Positions 52,271-63,887 of a stretch of DNA of 64,000 nt are shown in pieces. The stretch lies in contig JANFNE010000004.1 of NCBI GenBank assembly GCA_024867545.1, positions 1,178,001 through 1,242,000 on the forward strand. Direction: 5' to 3'. The notes beneath the pieces were generated by a model, which saw nothing but the letters and a program-made list of their open reading frames with translations, searched no databases and had not been told where the DNA came from. The DNA is from Phytopythium helicoides (Eukaryota; Oomycota; Peronosporomycetes; Pythiales; Pythiaceae). Made by a program: the position numbers and the translations under genes. The stretch's first letter is position 1. Each line of letters opens with the position of its first letter.

Positions 52271-54438
52271 ATGGCGGCCACGGCGCCGACGGGGCTGCTG
52301 GCGCTGCAGATGAGCTGCAGGGGCAACGCGGGCCGCGAGCGCGTGCTGCGCGACTGGATGAGCTTCCTGGAGGCGCGCGGTGAGCTCGCGCGGCTGCAGC
52401 GGCTGCCCACGACGCGCCGCGGCGCGCCGCTCGACTGGCTGCGGCTGTACGAGGAGGTGGCGACGCGCGGCGGCTTCGCGCAGGTCTCGCAGCGCCGCCA
52501 GTGGCCGGAGGTGCAGCGCGTGCTCGGGGGCGGTGCGTCCGTCGACCTGCTGCCCTTCCAGCTCGCCAGTCACTACGAGCGGTGCGTGGCTGCGCATTGG
52601 GCGTCATTGGCGATTCCCAGAGTGACCCTCGTGCTGTGGGGAGATGCAGCGTCCTGCGCCCGTTCGAGGAGAAGCAGCTCTTCGGCCGCGACATGCCGTC
52701 GCCGGATGACGGGTTCATACCAGTGAACATCAACAAGCGCGGGGCCGGCGATGACAGCGGCGTAGAGGCCATCGCGACGACCAATGAGCTGCAGGAGGCG
52801 GCGAGCGCCACCGGAACGCCGCTGCCCCGCGCGCTCAAGCGCGTCAAGACGGAGAACCACCACGGCGGCAATGCGGCAGAGTTCGGGACGCTGCACGGGC
52901 TCGTCATGGCGCTCGACTCGGGGCTGCCTGCAGAAGTCCACCGCGCGCTCAATTTGCTCACGATCCTCTCCTTTGGGGACCAGCACGACAGCACCATGTC
53001 GACCGCGAACGAGAATGAGCTGCTCGTTGACAACGTCCCCGGCCTGCTCGATGCGCTGTACCGGCAGTTGATGCAGTGTGAATTGTTGCCGCAGCCGTCC
53101 GACTCGGTCAAGCGACGCCATCTGCTGAACACGTCGATCGACATCGGGCAGCGGGAAATCTTGGATGCCCGCGCGCTGTTGATACTCAACATTGTGCGCA
53201 ACCTGTCGATGATCAGGGAGAACGAGAAACCGATGGCCGATCATGACGAGTTATGCGTGTTGCTCATCATGGCGCTGCGCTCGTGCTTTGAACGCAACCC
53301 GGAGATCGGAGACCACATCCTTGATACGTTGTGCAACCTGTCGAAGCGCATCAACTTTCTGTCCCTGCATCCATCAGGAGATCTACAGGTTTGGCACCCG
53401 CATCATCAGCTGTCGACACAACTGTGGAAGAAGGAGCGCATCTTGCCGCTTGAGTGTTTGCTGCAACAGCTCGTGCACATGCTCAAGATGTGTATCTCGA
53501 TCGGTTCCAGCTGGGGGATTCTGAACAAAAGCCACTTTAAGTCGCGATCGCGTCCGGCCCTTCCATCTCGCCGTTCTGTCGTGCTGCGAGTATGCGAGCT
53601 GCTGAACAATGTGTGCCGTGACGTGAGTTTGAAGCACGCGTTGTCGTCGAGTGTGGCTCTCCGTGACCCTGAGTTCCTGGACACCGTCGTCGCTCTCCTC
53701 GCGTGCACTCGGCACGAGTTCGCTTCAGGCAAGTCCAAGAATCAGGAAACTCAATTTGGCTTTCCCATTGATCTGGACGAGGAGTTGGATGCCGAGCTGA
53801 GTAACACGAACGGCGACAACAAGGACGACGACGATGACGAAATCATGGACGAGACCGATACGGAGAGCAGTCGCTGGCCAGCTCCATGGGAAAACGATGG
53901 ACTCCCATCTGGAGTCGGAATGGGAGTCGTGTATGTGACGCCCGAGGGTAACCGACATGTGGCGAACGAGGAGGACGCGCGGTTGCTGGACCACGAAATT
54001 CGTGACGCTGCTCTCGAGGTGCTCTTCCGTCTCACGAGCTGTGACGACGACACCAAGGTTTGTCAGTTTTCATGGTGTGTATCGTGAACTGTTTACTGAC
54101 TACGGTTGTGTGCAACTAGCTTCGCCTTGCCAAGCACCCTCAATGTCTACCACGAATCGCCGGTACTCTCATCTCGTGCATTGGTCGGGTACGTTTGCTC
54201 AATTTTGCTGTGTGAAGTTTGCCACGGGGTTTCTGACAACGTCATGCTTGCTATCGTACAGCCCGAGGCTGCGCGCATTGCAGTCGCTGCCCTGAGCAAC
54301 CTGTCGATGAGCCGCGCGACGTTCCCGTACTTCCTGCCGATCGAGAAAGACCTGTTGCTGGTGGCGTGCTCGGACCGCAGTGTCGCCGACGTACTGAACA
54401 ACGTGATCGCCGACGTATACGGCATGCACGCACTGTGA
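52271..54438 (+). CDS. ARID domain protein with BAF250-like armadillo region
   Basis: Four exons (52271..52581, 52650..54057, 54120..54188, 54262..54438; introns 62-73 nt), 654 residues. Residues about 18-112 form an ARID (AT-rich DNA interaction) domain: RERVLRDWMSFLEARG, LDWLRLYEEVATRGGFAQVS, RRQWPEVQRVLG, FQLASHYERVLRPFE. The first intron falls inside its last helix. The rest is an armadillo-like helical region similar to BAF250/ARID1 C-termini: LDSGLPAEVHRALNLLTILS, LILNIVRNLSMIRENEKPMA, ILDTLCNLSKRI, and the last exon AARIAVAALSNLSMSRATFP. An acidic linker (NKDDDDDEIMDETDTESS) lies near residue 510. I infer a subunit of a SWI/SNF (BAF-type) chromatin remodeller in the nucleus. Confidence 0.82.
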
Positions 54439-54583
54439 CAAGATGAGGAGTAACAACAGTGAGAAGCCACCGTCACCACGAGTCTTGGTTGCGCTCACGG
54501 AGCTGCTGCTACTGCGGGTCGGTCATTTACCAACGTGTATTACAGGGAGACCGCGGCGAAGAACTAGCGCGCGCGCGGTCCAT

Positions 54584-55048
54584 CTAGAAGCCGAGGCCCG
54601 TAAGCCACTTGCGGAGGTCGCCTGCGTGGTCGCCGACGACCTCGAGACGGCCGGGGCGCAGCACAACCTCCTTGCCACCGCAGACCTTGGACATCTCGAC
54701 GCGCAGCTCCTCCTCGTCGCCCTTGAAGCGGCGCAGGATGGTAAGCACGCGCGTGCGTCCGTTGCGGTAGTCGCGGTACACGGGCAGCTGCAGGCCGACG
54801 GTCGTGCGCTTGACGTGGAACGGGAGCCCCGGCAGCGGCGCCTCTGGCGCGGGCGACCAGCCGTTGAAGCTGACCTTCTCGGGCACGTACGTGGGCTCGT
54901 ACTTGAGCGGCGGCACCTCCACGTCCGGCAGCGGGTTGCGCTGCAGCGCACGCAGCGCCGCCGGGTGGCGCGCCTTGCGGCGGATCTGGCGGTTGCTGGC
55001 CACGCGGCCCGAGGCGTCGGCGACCACGACAGCCGCGCGCTGGAACAT
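54584..55048 (-). CDS. Probable mitochondrial large-subunit ribosomal protein mL49
   Basis: Single exon, 154 residues, with a basic N-terminus (MFQRAAVVVADASGRVASNR, RRKARH) fit for mitochondrial import. The C-terminal domain has LPFHVKRTTVGLQLPVYRDY (family pattern FxVxRTxxxxLPVYxD), RTRVLTILRRFKGDEEELRV (xxTxIRKIxGD), and an end LRPGRLEVVGDHAGDLRKWL TGLGF. This matches the mL49 ending in which the chain closes with hxxWLxxxGF. mL49 resembles eIF1/SUI1 in fold. The main alternative is another SUI1-fold mitochondrial protein such as mL62-type factors, less likely because there is no GGQ motif. Confidence 0.8.
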   Translation of the reverse strand: MFQRAAVVVADASGRVASNRQIRRKARHPAALRALQRNPLPDVEVPPLKYEPTYVPEKVSFNGWSPAPEAPLPGLPFHVKRTTVGLQLPVYRDYRNGRTRVLTILRRFKGDEEELRVEMSKVCGGKEVVLRPGRLEVVGDHAGDLRKWLTGLGF

Positions 55049-55229
55049 GGCGGCGGCTCCTCTTGACGGACGATGGGGGGAGTGCTGGGTGGATGGCGCG
55101 CTGTGGCCGAAGCCTCTAAAATGTGATAATATAGTGCAGTGATTACGACAGGGTACTCAAAATACGAGGTAGAACGCGTTGAACCTGGTCAAGGTCTATT
55201 AGGCGGCCGCTCCTGCGAGGACCGTTCGC

Positions 55230-56881
<1,652 letters not shown>

Positions 56882-57230
56882 GTCGGCGGGGGTTGGCGAG
56901 TGGAGTGGTCGCCCCTGACGCGCTAGTAGCGTGCGGTGATTGGTCGAAAAGAAGGGTTTAACGGTCTGCGATTGGTCGAAATGGGGAAGGATGGCCGCGG
57001 GATGGTGTTGAAGCGAGCGGTGGATGACGATGGGTGGTGCTTGGCATCATGCCAAGCAGCGGGCCAGAATGCAGCGGGCGGCAGGCAGTCTCTCTATATC
57101 TTGCGTTAATTACTATGGGCGCCACGGCTCGCTGGTGATCTCCATGGCGCTCCCAGCCGTCCGCGTTCCTACTGCGACAGCTCAGCAGCGGTGCACGACA
57201 TGCTCGCTCCTCTCATACGCAGCAGGCAAC
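56882..57230. other. UMP synthase promoter region and GOT1 3' flank
   Basis: 349 nt; carries the paired CCAAT-type motif described separately. No gene. Confidence 0.55.
56938..56981 (-). promoter_or_regulatory. Twin TTTCGACCAATC elements upstream of UMP synthase
   Basis: On the minus strand TTTCGACCAATC occurs at 56981-56970 and 56949-56938, a direct repeat with 32-nt spacing about 57-100 nt before the ATG. The same 12-mer lies 50 nt upstream of MED18. Close variants (TTTCAACCAATC at 57897-57908 and TCGACCAATC within 57926-57937, minus strand) lie upstream of GOT1. Interpreted as CCAAT-box elements. Confidence 0.55.
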
Positions 57231-57650
57231 TCAGACCTGGTAGCCGCGCTTGGTGGCGCCAGCGAGGCGGTCGACGACGTCGCTGACGACAGGCAGGTTC
57301 AGCACGTTGCCGATGACGGGCGTCTGGCGCAGGAAGGCGACGGCGACGGGGAAGAAGGAGCCGAAGAGGTTGATGAAGCCGAAGGACTGGATGAGCATGC
57401 CGATGACCGGGTAGCGCAGCAGCACGAGCAGGATGCCACCCAGGAAGCACACGATGCCGCGCCAGCGCTCCTTGCGCGTGAAGAAGCGCACGGTGCGCTG
57501 CAGCCCGATGGTGAGTGCCACACCGCACAGGAACAGCACGTCGCCCAGCGCCAGTAGCGCTGCGTCGAAGAACAGCAGCACGCCCAGCGCCAGGAACGCG
57601 AACCCGATGCCCAGCAGCAGCGTGCCGATCTTGCGGTTGTCGTCCAGCAT
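57231..57650 (-). CDS. GOT1: GOT1-type Golgi transport membrane protein
   Basis: Single exon, 139 residues, family-typical length. Begins [20 protein letters not shown] (family DxRKIGxGLxxFG), then [40 protein letters not shown] (LxxGLxxTIGxxRTxxFF), [40 protein letters not shown] and [31 protein letters not shown]. Four transmembrane helices in two hairpins. Got1 and its relative Sft2 act in ER-Golgi and endosome-Golgi vesicle fusion, in the same pathway as the syntaxin-5 encoded at 15.8 kb. The upstream in-frame extension has no ATG. Confidence 0.93.
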   Translation of the reverse strand: MLDDNRKIGTLLLGIGFAFLALGVLLFFDAALLALGDVLFLCGVALTIGLQRTVRFFTRKERWRGIVCFLGGILLVLLRYPVIGMLIQSFGFINLFGSFFPVAVAFLRQTPVIGNVLNLPVVSDVVDRLAGATKRGYQV

Positions 57651-58423
57651 GGCGCGGCGTTCGTTCGGCGGTTTCTCGGCTTCCACGGGGTCTACGCGCG
57701 CGAGAGAGGGCTCAAACGCACCAACGGGCGACGGAGGTCAGTCTGGTGAGTGGCTGAGGGCGCTGCGGGGCCAGGCGGGAGCTCCACGCGTCGCCGATCC
57801 ACGCCGCGACGTGCTCAGCTCCAGCTCGGAGCGACTTGGTGTTGTGATGAAGAAGGGGGAGCCGGAAAAACGACTGTGGGCGACTTGGACGCGTTTGATT
57901 GGTTGAAAGAGTAGCCTAGCGATGCGATTGGTCGATGTACGACGCCTGTCGCAAATGTCTGATTCGGTACAGTGACTATTGTATTGAGTTAGCACTTCTG
58001 TTAATGCAACTTGCAGTGACGTTGTTTACCGATCTTCGAGCACTTGATGGGCATGGCGAGTTGGTGCGTTTGTGGATTTAAATGGGTGCAAGGCCAGCGC
58101 TCGACGGGGCGTCGAAGCTAAATAGTCTACATGGCTGCGGTCGGTCGGTCGCTCTAGAGCCGCAGCAGGGTCAAAACAGACGAACACACGCCCAAAACCG
58201 CAGGAGCTCGCGTCCGATGAGGCCTTCCGTCTCACAGAAGCAGAGCGCTGCCAGGTGGCTCTCGTGCCCACCCAGCAAGCAGCCAGGAGCCGCGATCAGA
58301 GCGATGGCGATCGCGACGCCCCCTGCTCGGTGGGCCGTTCCCCCGCTCGTCGTCTCTCGGGAAGACCGAGCGTCATAGTAAAACGGGGCCGGGCGGAGCT
58401 TCCCTCGGCTGGTCGGGCGCGCT
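57651..58423. other. Intergenic, GOT1 promoter region
   Basis: 773 nt with two CCAAT-type motif variants near 57897-57937. No supported gene. Confidence 0.5.
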
Positions 58424-59209
58424 CTACGCGGAGGAGTGCACGGGGGACGCTGGCACGGGTCGGTCCTCCTCGTCCTGGCTCTCGTCGCTCGCCGTGTCCT
58501 CGCCGCTCTCCGACTTGGAGGGCGCCGCGGCACCGGGGAGCAGGTGCGCCATGCGCACGGCCTTGGCGGTCAGGTACCCCTGGCTGTGCTCGCCACCGGG
58601 GATGATGACGGGGAGGCGGCCGTCGACCTGCACACCCATCTCGCTCAGCAGGCGGATCTTGCGCGGGTTGTTGGTCAGTAGGCGGATGGATTTGATGCCG
58701 AGGTCCTTGAGGATCGCGAGCACGGGCTCGTACGAGCGGTAGTCGTCGCGGAAGCCGAGCACGCGGTTGGCGTCGACCGTGTCAAGCCCCTGCTCCTGCA
58801 TCGAGTAGGCCATGATCTTGTTGGCGAGCCCAATGCCACGGCCTTCCTGCGGCATGTAGATGACCACGCCGCCGTGCTGCTTGGTGTACTCCTTGGCGAA
58901 GAGCAGCTGCTCGCGGCAGTCGCATTTGAGCGAGCCGAACACCTCGGACGTGAAGCACTGGTCGTGCACGCGCACGGGCACGCCCGTCTTGCCCTGCACG
59001 CTGCCGGAGATCATGGCGATGGGCTCGCTTTCGCGCAGCGAGCCCTTGGACCGGTACGCGCGCACGCGGAAGGCGCCCTCACTCGTGGGCAGCAGCGTCT
59101 CGGCCACGAACTCGGTCGAGATCTGCTCGCCCAGGCACGTGAGCCCGGGCGCGTCGGGCCCCTTGGCGGGCGCCGCGTGCTTCTTGAGCGTCTTGGCGAG
59201 CGGAGACAT
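58424..59209 (-). CDS. ribA: GTP cyclohydrolase II
   Basis: Single exon, 261 residues starting MSPLAKTLKKHAAPA. Core motifs of RibA are all present: VRVHDQCFTSEVFGSLKCDCREQL with the three zinc-binding Cys, GGVVIYMPQEGRGIGLANKI (Y-x-x-Q-E-G-R-G-I-G-L), DTVDANRVLGFRDDYRSYEP, and IKSIRLLTNNPRKIRLLSEM (LhTNNPxKhxxL). The enzyme opens GTP to start riboflavin synthesis. It lacks a fused DHBP synthase domain, unlike plant and many bacterial forms. The C-terminal 45 residues are an acidic/Ser tail (ESGEDTASDESQDEEDR). The frame is open 138 codons further upstream with a basic, Arg/Pro-rich sequence; a longer N-terminus cannot be excluded. Confidence 0.93.
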   Translation of the reverse strand: MSPLAKTLKKHAAPAKGPDAPGLTCLGEQISTEFVAETLLPTSEGAFRVRAYRSKGSLRESEPIAMISGSVQGKTGVPVRVHDQCFTSEVFGSLKCDCREQLLFAKEYTKQHGGVVIYMPQEGRGIGLANKIMAYSMQEQGLDTVDANRVLGFRDDYRSYEPVLAILKDLGIKSIRLLTNNPRKIRLLSEMGVQVDGRLPVIIPGGEHSQGYLTAKAVRMAHLLPGAAAPSKSESGEDTASDESQDEEDRPVPASPVHSSA

Positions 59210-61055
59210 GTGGACTTGGAGGTTTCGCGGGCTTCCAGAGCGCGATTCGAGCCGGAAAAACGGCAGCGGACGCGCCACGAGCTGCAGGGGCGAGAGGAGC
59301 AGCGCGGGAGTCACGAGGGCCGCGGGGGAGGCGAGGAGAGGCCGCACGAGGTCGCGCGTCGGGCGTCGGGAGGCTACCTGTGCGCCGCGCTGAGGTTCCA
59401 AGACTGACTGCGGCGTTCGAGGCACGTTGGGCTCTGCGGCGCCAGATGTTGACACATTAATAGACGAAGGGTATGCGTTCGTGCAGGGTCGCCGTCGCTC
59501 TGTACCACGAACGGTTACGCTGCTGTTGCGTGGCTCTGCGGCGCGCACTGAACGCCGGTGGCGACTGGGTGCGCGTTCAATGAAGCCCCGCGCTATAGCA
59601 AGTGGCTCGACGAGCTCTTGCACTGCAGATTGGACGTAAGGGAAGGCACCGGCGAGGTGTGCCGGTGCTGCAGCGAAGCCAGGGGTACGCTGGTGGTTAC
59701 ACTAAGATGAGTGGAAGGCGCGCCAGAGACGCGACAACAATCAGTTGTTGGAGGTTTTACCCTCCACGACATATCAAGTGAAAGAGCCCGAGTGGTGCGT
59801 GTCGCGAATCAAATGTTGGTTACGGTATCCGTTAACGGATCTAATCATCAGAGCTCATACTATACACAATCCAAGATGTAGAGAGCACTATTCGGGTCAT
59901 GATGATGACGGACCCTGATGAGAGACGCTTGACAAAACGCAGCACGCCCGTTGATTGGCTGGTTCTAGTGACTTTGTCAAAATAGGAGTGCTCATTGTTT
60001 GTATCGCACTCACATTATGACATACCGACTCCATAAATTACGCAATCGTTTGCGTCACTCTAGGCGTGACGTAGCCATCTCGCGCCAAGCCTTCAAGATG
60101 ACGACTGGCTCTGCGGCGACGCGCTTGGCTCGCTCGACCAATGCGATGCAATCCAACGGCGACAGTAGTGTGTATTCACACGCTAGACTACCAGCACTAA
60201 CCGACTCCAATCGTGGATGCTGGCTGCCGGATGGCTCTCGTTGGCGGCACTTGATCTCCTATGGGTTGTGCACAAGTGCAGCCCAAAGCTCCGATCCATA
60301 TTCCTGATAACGAACAGCCATGCGCTCATCGCTGGTTCTCTGGACGATTTTTTGTTTAGGCAGTATCGCCGAATGCCTCCAGCGACATGGGAAGCAATCT
60401 GGGCAAACTCTGACGTGACGATAGACCGAATAGGCTCATGTACAAGTCAAGATTCTTGCGGATAGCCGCTTCTGCTCGCGTAGTGGTGCCGAGAGCACAG
60501 CCTTTCCTTGAAACTGTTGTCGGCGATCGAGACTCCAGCGGTGTCAATCTTTCACTCGTTGTCCTCATCTGAATCAGGGCTCGGTGCCACATGCGCAGAT
60601 AGGGTTCCTCTCTCGTATACAACACTGGCAGAAACGATGAGTACCAGCACGCAAACTCCGAGCAAAAGGCTCACGATGTGAACTTGACATGCAGAAAGTG
60701 GGAGTGGCTGGTGATCGATCGTGAGCGCGTAGAGTAAACCACAATTCTGACCCCGAAGACAGACAAGCCAGCGCGAGCAGCAGTTGCATGAAGTTCAGCC
60801 ACTGCAGTGAAAAGCAGTCGTGAAGACCCCAGCAATCGCTATCGCGGTATGAAACCGCATTTCCCCAGATCGGCTTGGGGTTGCGGCTGGAAACCCTCAT
60901 TGCACTCAGATACCTCTACTGTGTCTAGGAAGACCACCAACCTGTAGTTCGTCATCAGTGCATGGAAACGAGTCAGGGTGTGCTGTAGCAATTGGGCTCG
61001 TGTCGACATGACTGTGCGAAATGGTGGGAAAACTAAAACTGCAGCTGCGACACAG
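59210..61055. other. Gene-poor stretch, 1.8 kb
   Basis: No supported gene. Short frames on both strands without domains, lower GC than the flanks. Confidence 0.45.
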
Positions 61056-61544
61056 TCACGACAAGCGCAGGATTGCTTCTTCTTCATCACTAGCGCTGGG
61101 CAAAACATGCCGCATCGGACGCATTGTCGCTGGAACCACGAACACGACTACGAGAACTGTAAATATCAGGCTCAAGATCGAAAGCCCTATTGTGGAGATT
61201 GTTGCTGGCCACACAGCCACTAGAGCATAAATGATGTATGCTGCATAGTTAGCTGCGAAAAACAAGTGAACGCCGCGATTCGATCCGCAGAAATGGGGAT
61301 AATCAAAACAGACGAGGTAGCCACACACGAGTTCGACCACGATCATAAGAATATGAAAACACTCAACGTAACCTAACTCCGGGAGATTTGGTCCTCCGCA
61401 GTAGTTCAAGTCACTCATCGGTAGCTGGGGTCCGGAATTGCAGAGACCTCGAGTGGTGAGCCCGGCAATCGTGGCGCAGTAAGCCGCCAGCAGTAAATGA
61501 AAGATGGTAAGCATGAACCATACCAGAACAAATCTTCTTGTCAT
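61056..61544 (-). CDS. Four-span membrane protein, unknown
   Basis: Single exon, 162 residues, ATG at 61544. Four strong hydrophobic segments: FVLVWFMLTIFHLLLAAYCA, then ILMIVVELVCGYLVCF, VHLFFAANYAAYIIYALVAV and TIGLSILSLIFTVLVVVFVV. Between the first two is a loop with Cys residues (GLCNSGPQLPMSDLNYCGG), and the tail is acidic and cytosolic (ASDEEEAILRLS). The layout resembles tetraspan/MARVEL-type proteins, but no family motif is clear. Codon use is less GC-biased than in the housekeeping genes. It directly abuts a Fanzor C-terminal relic on the other strand, so it may sit in, or have been invaded by, mobile DNA. Confidence 0.5.
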   Translation of the reverse strand: MTRRFVLVWFMLTIFHLLLAAYCATIAGLTTRGLCNSGPQLPMSDLNYCGGPNLPELGYVECFHILMIVVELVCGYLVCFDYPHFCGSNRGVHLFFAANYAAYIIYALVAVWPATISTIGLSILSLIFTVLVVVFVVPATMRPMRHVLPSASDEEEAILRLS

Positions 61545-61582
61545 GGTTGAGTGTCCGGAGAACTCGATGCTTCCAACCTATG

Positions 61583-61750
61583 GATAATTCGACTATAGTG
61601 AGAATGGTTCCTGTCCACAAAGTTCAGCACTGCGTCGGCTGCGGTTTGACGGTGGACCGAGATGTGAATGCCGCCAGGAATATCCTAAGTGTGGTCGAGT
61701 GCCAGCTTCTGGGTATCCACGGTCGACCGTCACGACTCAAACGCAATTAG
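61583..61750 (+). pseudogene. Fanzor C-terminal relic (second copy)
   Basis: The plus frame encodes MVPVHKVQHCVGCGLTVDRD followed by VNAARNILSVVECQLLG, and stops at 61748-61750 after IHGRPSRLKRN. HCVGCG matches the second half of the TnpB/Fanzor zinc ribbon. DRDVNAARNIL matches the RuvC-III catalytic motif. The short tail with G-x-RP is typical of family C-termini. Nothing upstream continues the family (no RuvC-I or RuvC-II), so only about the last 55 codons remain. It differs from the 37-39 kb copy (TVNRDVNASKNML), so the two come from different elements. Confidence 0.7.
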
Positions 61751-62321
61751 GGAACAAGTAACAACTAGAAATCTCAGCCCATCCATGAAGTGTTGGAACC
61801 AGGACAAGCTCCCTGGACCTGGGTGGACCCGACCTTGCAATAGGGAGGGAGGTGACCTGCTCGGCACATGCATCGGTGCAAGGAGAGGCGTGGCTGACCG
61901 CCAATTCTTCTCACAACAAAAAAGAAGTCGGCATTACGAGGACGGTCAAACTCTTTTTTTCGCGTCGATGGTCGCTGGGGAGGCAGCTGATCGCACACGA
62001 AGATGGAGCTTGGGTGGACGCAGAGTTGCTGGGCGCTGCCTTCGCAGAGCATGACCAGCCACAGAGTTTTCGCAGCGAGTCGGAAACAGTCGTAGTGCAG
62101 GTGCATCTGCTTTGCAGAAACTTCAAGAATTCGACTATACCAAGAGTATAATATAAAAATATAATATTATAGTATCCTCAATGTCTCTGACGTCGCCAAC
62201 CTAACTTTGCGGTCGCTATTGATAGTGGAAACGTTGCTTTTTCCTCTCTCTGAATGAAAATAGTTTGCGACTTCTTTTGGCTACTCTTCACTTCAAAATC
62301 CTCGACACCCCACTCATTTCA
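61751..62321. other. Intergenic, adenylate kinase promoter region
   Basis: 571 nt. Segment 61821..61931 resembles 24985..25076 (see findings). An AT-rich stretch TATAATATAAAAATATAATATTATAG lies near 62146-62172, in pieces under 20 nt. No supported gene. Confidence 0.5.
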
Positions 62322-63887
62322 ATGCTGCAGATCTTCGTTACGGGTCCGCCAGGTGCGGGAAAGACGACGGTGGCCAAGCTTTTGTGCGATGAGTACCAGC
62401 TAGAACTAGTGGCTACAGGAGAGCTGCTGCGAGAAAACATGGTGGCGCAAACTCCTCTCGGACGCGAGGCACAGCGATGCATCGCAGCCAAGACTCTTAT
62501 TCCTGACACGGTGGTGGTGGACATGGTAGCATGCAAGATTGTATCGAGTGAAAGGCAAAAGCGTGGTTGGGTGCTCGACGGGTTTCCTCGCACACCTGAC
62601 CAATGTCGGGCCCTTCAGCGAGACAAACGGATTTCGCCTGCTCTTGCGATTGTTCTTGAGTTGTCTGAACGTGAGTGCGCCAAGCGTATTGCCGGCCGCA
62701 GGTTTGACCCGATTACTGGTCAAATCTACCACAAAGAACTTCGCCCTGTAAAGGAGCGAGATGTTGGTGCGCGACTAGTTGCAAGAGCTGATGATTCTCC
62801 GGACAAGCTCTCACCAAGGTTCGAAGCCTACCGGTCGTTTGGTGAACAGACAAACGCATTGCTAGCACCTGTAATCCACCATGTCGATGCCTCCGGATCT
62901 CCAGAAGACATCCTCGATCAGATCTCAGCGTTGCTATTGTCCCTTGTACATGGGAACAACAGCAACACTAGCAATATTGAGTTTTCGCAATCCCATCTAA
63001 CGGATCAGCCTTCCCGTTCCAAGGATCAGCCATCCAGCAGATTCGATGCATTGCACTCAAGCAACCAGCCTCAAGCCACACGACCAACAGCAAAATCTTC
63101 AGGAGTAGTCAGTTTTGGCAAAGGAGTTCACTTCAAAAAGCAAATTCCGCAACGGATCGAAGAAGAAAGCGAAGACGAGGCCGAAGAAGATGATCCTGTG
63201 CATATTGGAATGGGCGAAAGCATGCTGGATCCGCTCTCGGACGCGATGCAGCACGAGTGTAGCTTTGATTACTCATATGATGAAGAGAAAGCGGTAAAGC
63301 AGCACAGCAACTCATCTCACCGACGTTCAAGCTCAGCCCCAGTCGACTCGCCTGCTACCAGCATTTCTTCTCCAATCTCTGCTGAAGCTGCTTCTCCTAC
63401 ATTGAGCAACAACGACGAGGAGCTCTTGCACACAACGAGCGTGTTAACCCCTACCGCTGTCGTGACAACTGCCATACCAACAACAACAGAGGACGACTTG
63501 AACATGGCTCGATTCCGCAACATGCTACTAGACGGTTTTGACGTTCTCAAGCATGGCCGACGCGGAAGTCCACATACGCGCACCGTGTTCGCCGATGTCG
63601 AGTTCAAGCGTATTTTCTGGCAGAAACCCGCAAAGGACAAGCGGAGCAAGAAGGCGAGGCTGGACCAGAGCGTCCTGCTCGCGGATGTGGAGCAGGTCGT
63701 GCGCGGGATGAAGACGGACGTGCTCAAGCGCTCGGGCGACGTCGCCAAGTATGAGCGGTACCTGTCGCTGGTGTCGGACGACCGCACGCTCGACTTGGAG
63801 CTACCGACCGAAGCCGAATGCGAGTTCATGCGCCGCGGGTTTGAGCGCCTGCTGCTGCAGCTATCTGATGGTCGTGGCGGCCTTTAA
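62322..63887 (+). CDS. Adenylate kinase domain fused to a C-terminal PH-like domain
   Basis: Single exon, 521 residues from MLQIFVTGPPGAGKTTVAKL. Residues 1 to about 205 are an adenylate kinase. The P-loop GPPGAGKTT is at 8-16, ATGELLRENM follows (NMP-binding), KRGWVLDGFPRTPDQCRAL carries the family D-G-F-P-R signature, and RIAGRRFDPITGQIYH is the start of the LID. A Ser/Gln/Glu-rich linker of about 200 residues follows. The last 115 residues read DGFDVLKHGRRGSPHTRTVF, ADVEFKRIFWQKP, SVLLADVEQVVRGMKTDVLK and YLSLVSDDRTLDLELPTEAE CEFMRRGFERLLLQL. This is the pleckstrin-homology-like pattern seen in many eukaryotic signalling proteins. The combination is unusual: it may tether nucleotide kinase activity to membranes. 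The start is the only ATG before the P-loop. Confidence 0.85.
   Translation: MLQIFVTGPPGAGKTTVAKLLCDEYQLELVATGELLRENMVAQTPLGREAQRCIAAKTLIPDTVVVDMVACKIVSSERQKRGWVLDGFPRTPDQCRALQRDKRISPALAIVLELSERECAKRIAGRRFDPITGQIYHKELRPVKERDVGARLVARADDSPDKLSPRFEAYRSFGEQTNALLAPVIHHVDASGSPEDILDQISALLLSLVHGNNSNTSNIEFSQSHLTDQPSRSKDQPSSRFDALHSSNQPQATRPTAKSSGVVSFGKGVHFKKQIPQRIEEESEDEAEEDDPVHIGMGESMLDPLSDAMQHECSFDYSYDEEKAVKQHSNSSHRRSSSAPVDSPATSISSPISAEAASPTLSNNDEELLHTTSVLTPTAVVTTAIPTTTEDDLNMARFRNMLLDGFDVLKHGRRGSPHTRTVFADVEFKRIFWQKPAKDKRSKKARLDQSVLLADVEQVVRGMKTDVLKRSGDVAKYERYLSLVSDDRTLDLELPTEAECEFMRRGFERLLLQLSDGRGGL

Noticed and set aside
59210..59623. 138-codon N-terminal extension of GTP cyclohydrolase II
   Set aside because: Arg/Pro-rich, no recognisable transit peptide or domain; left open but not annotated as coding.
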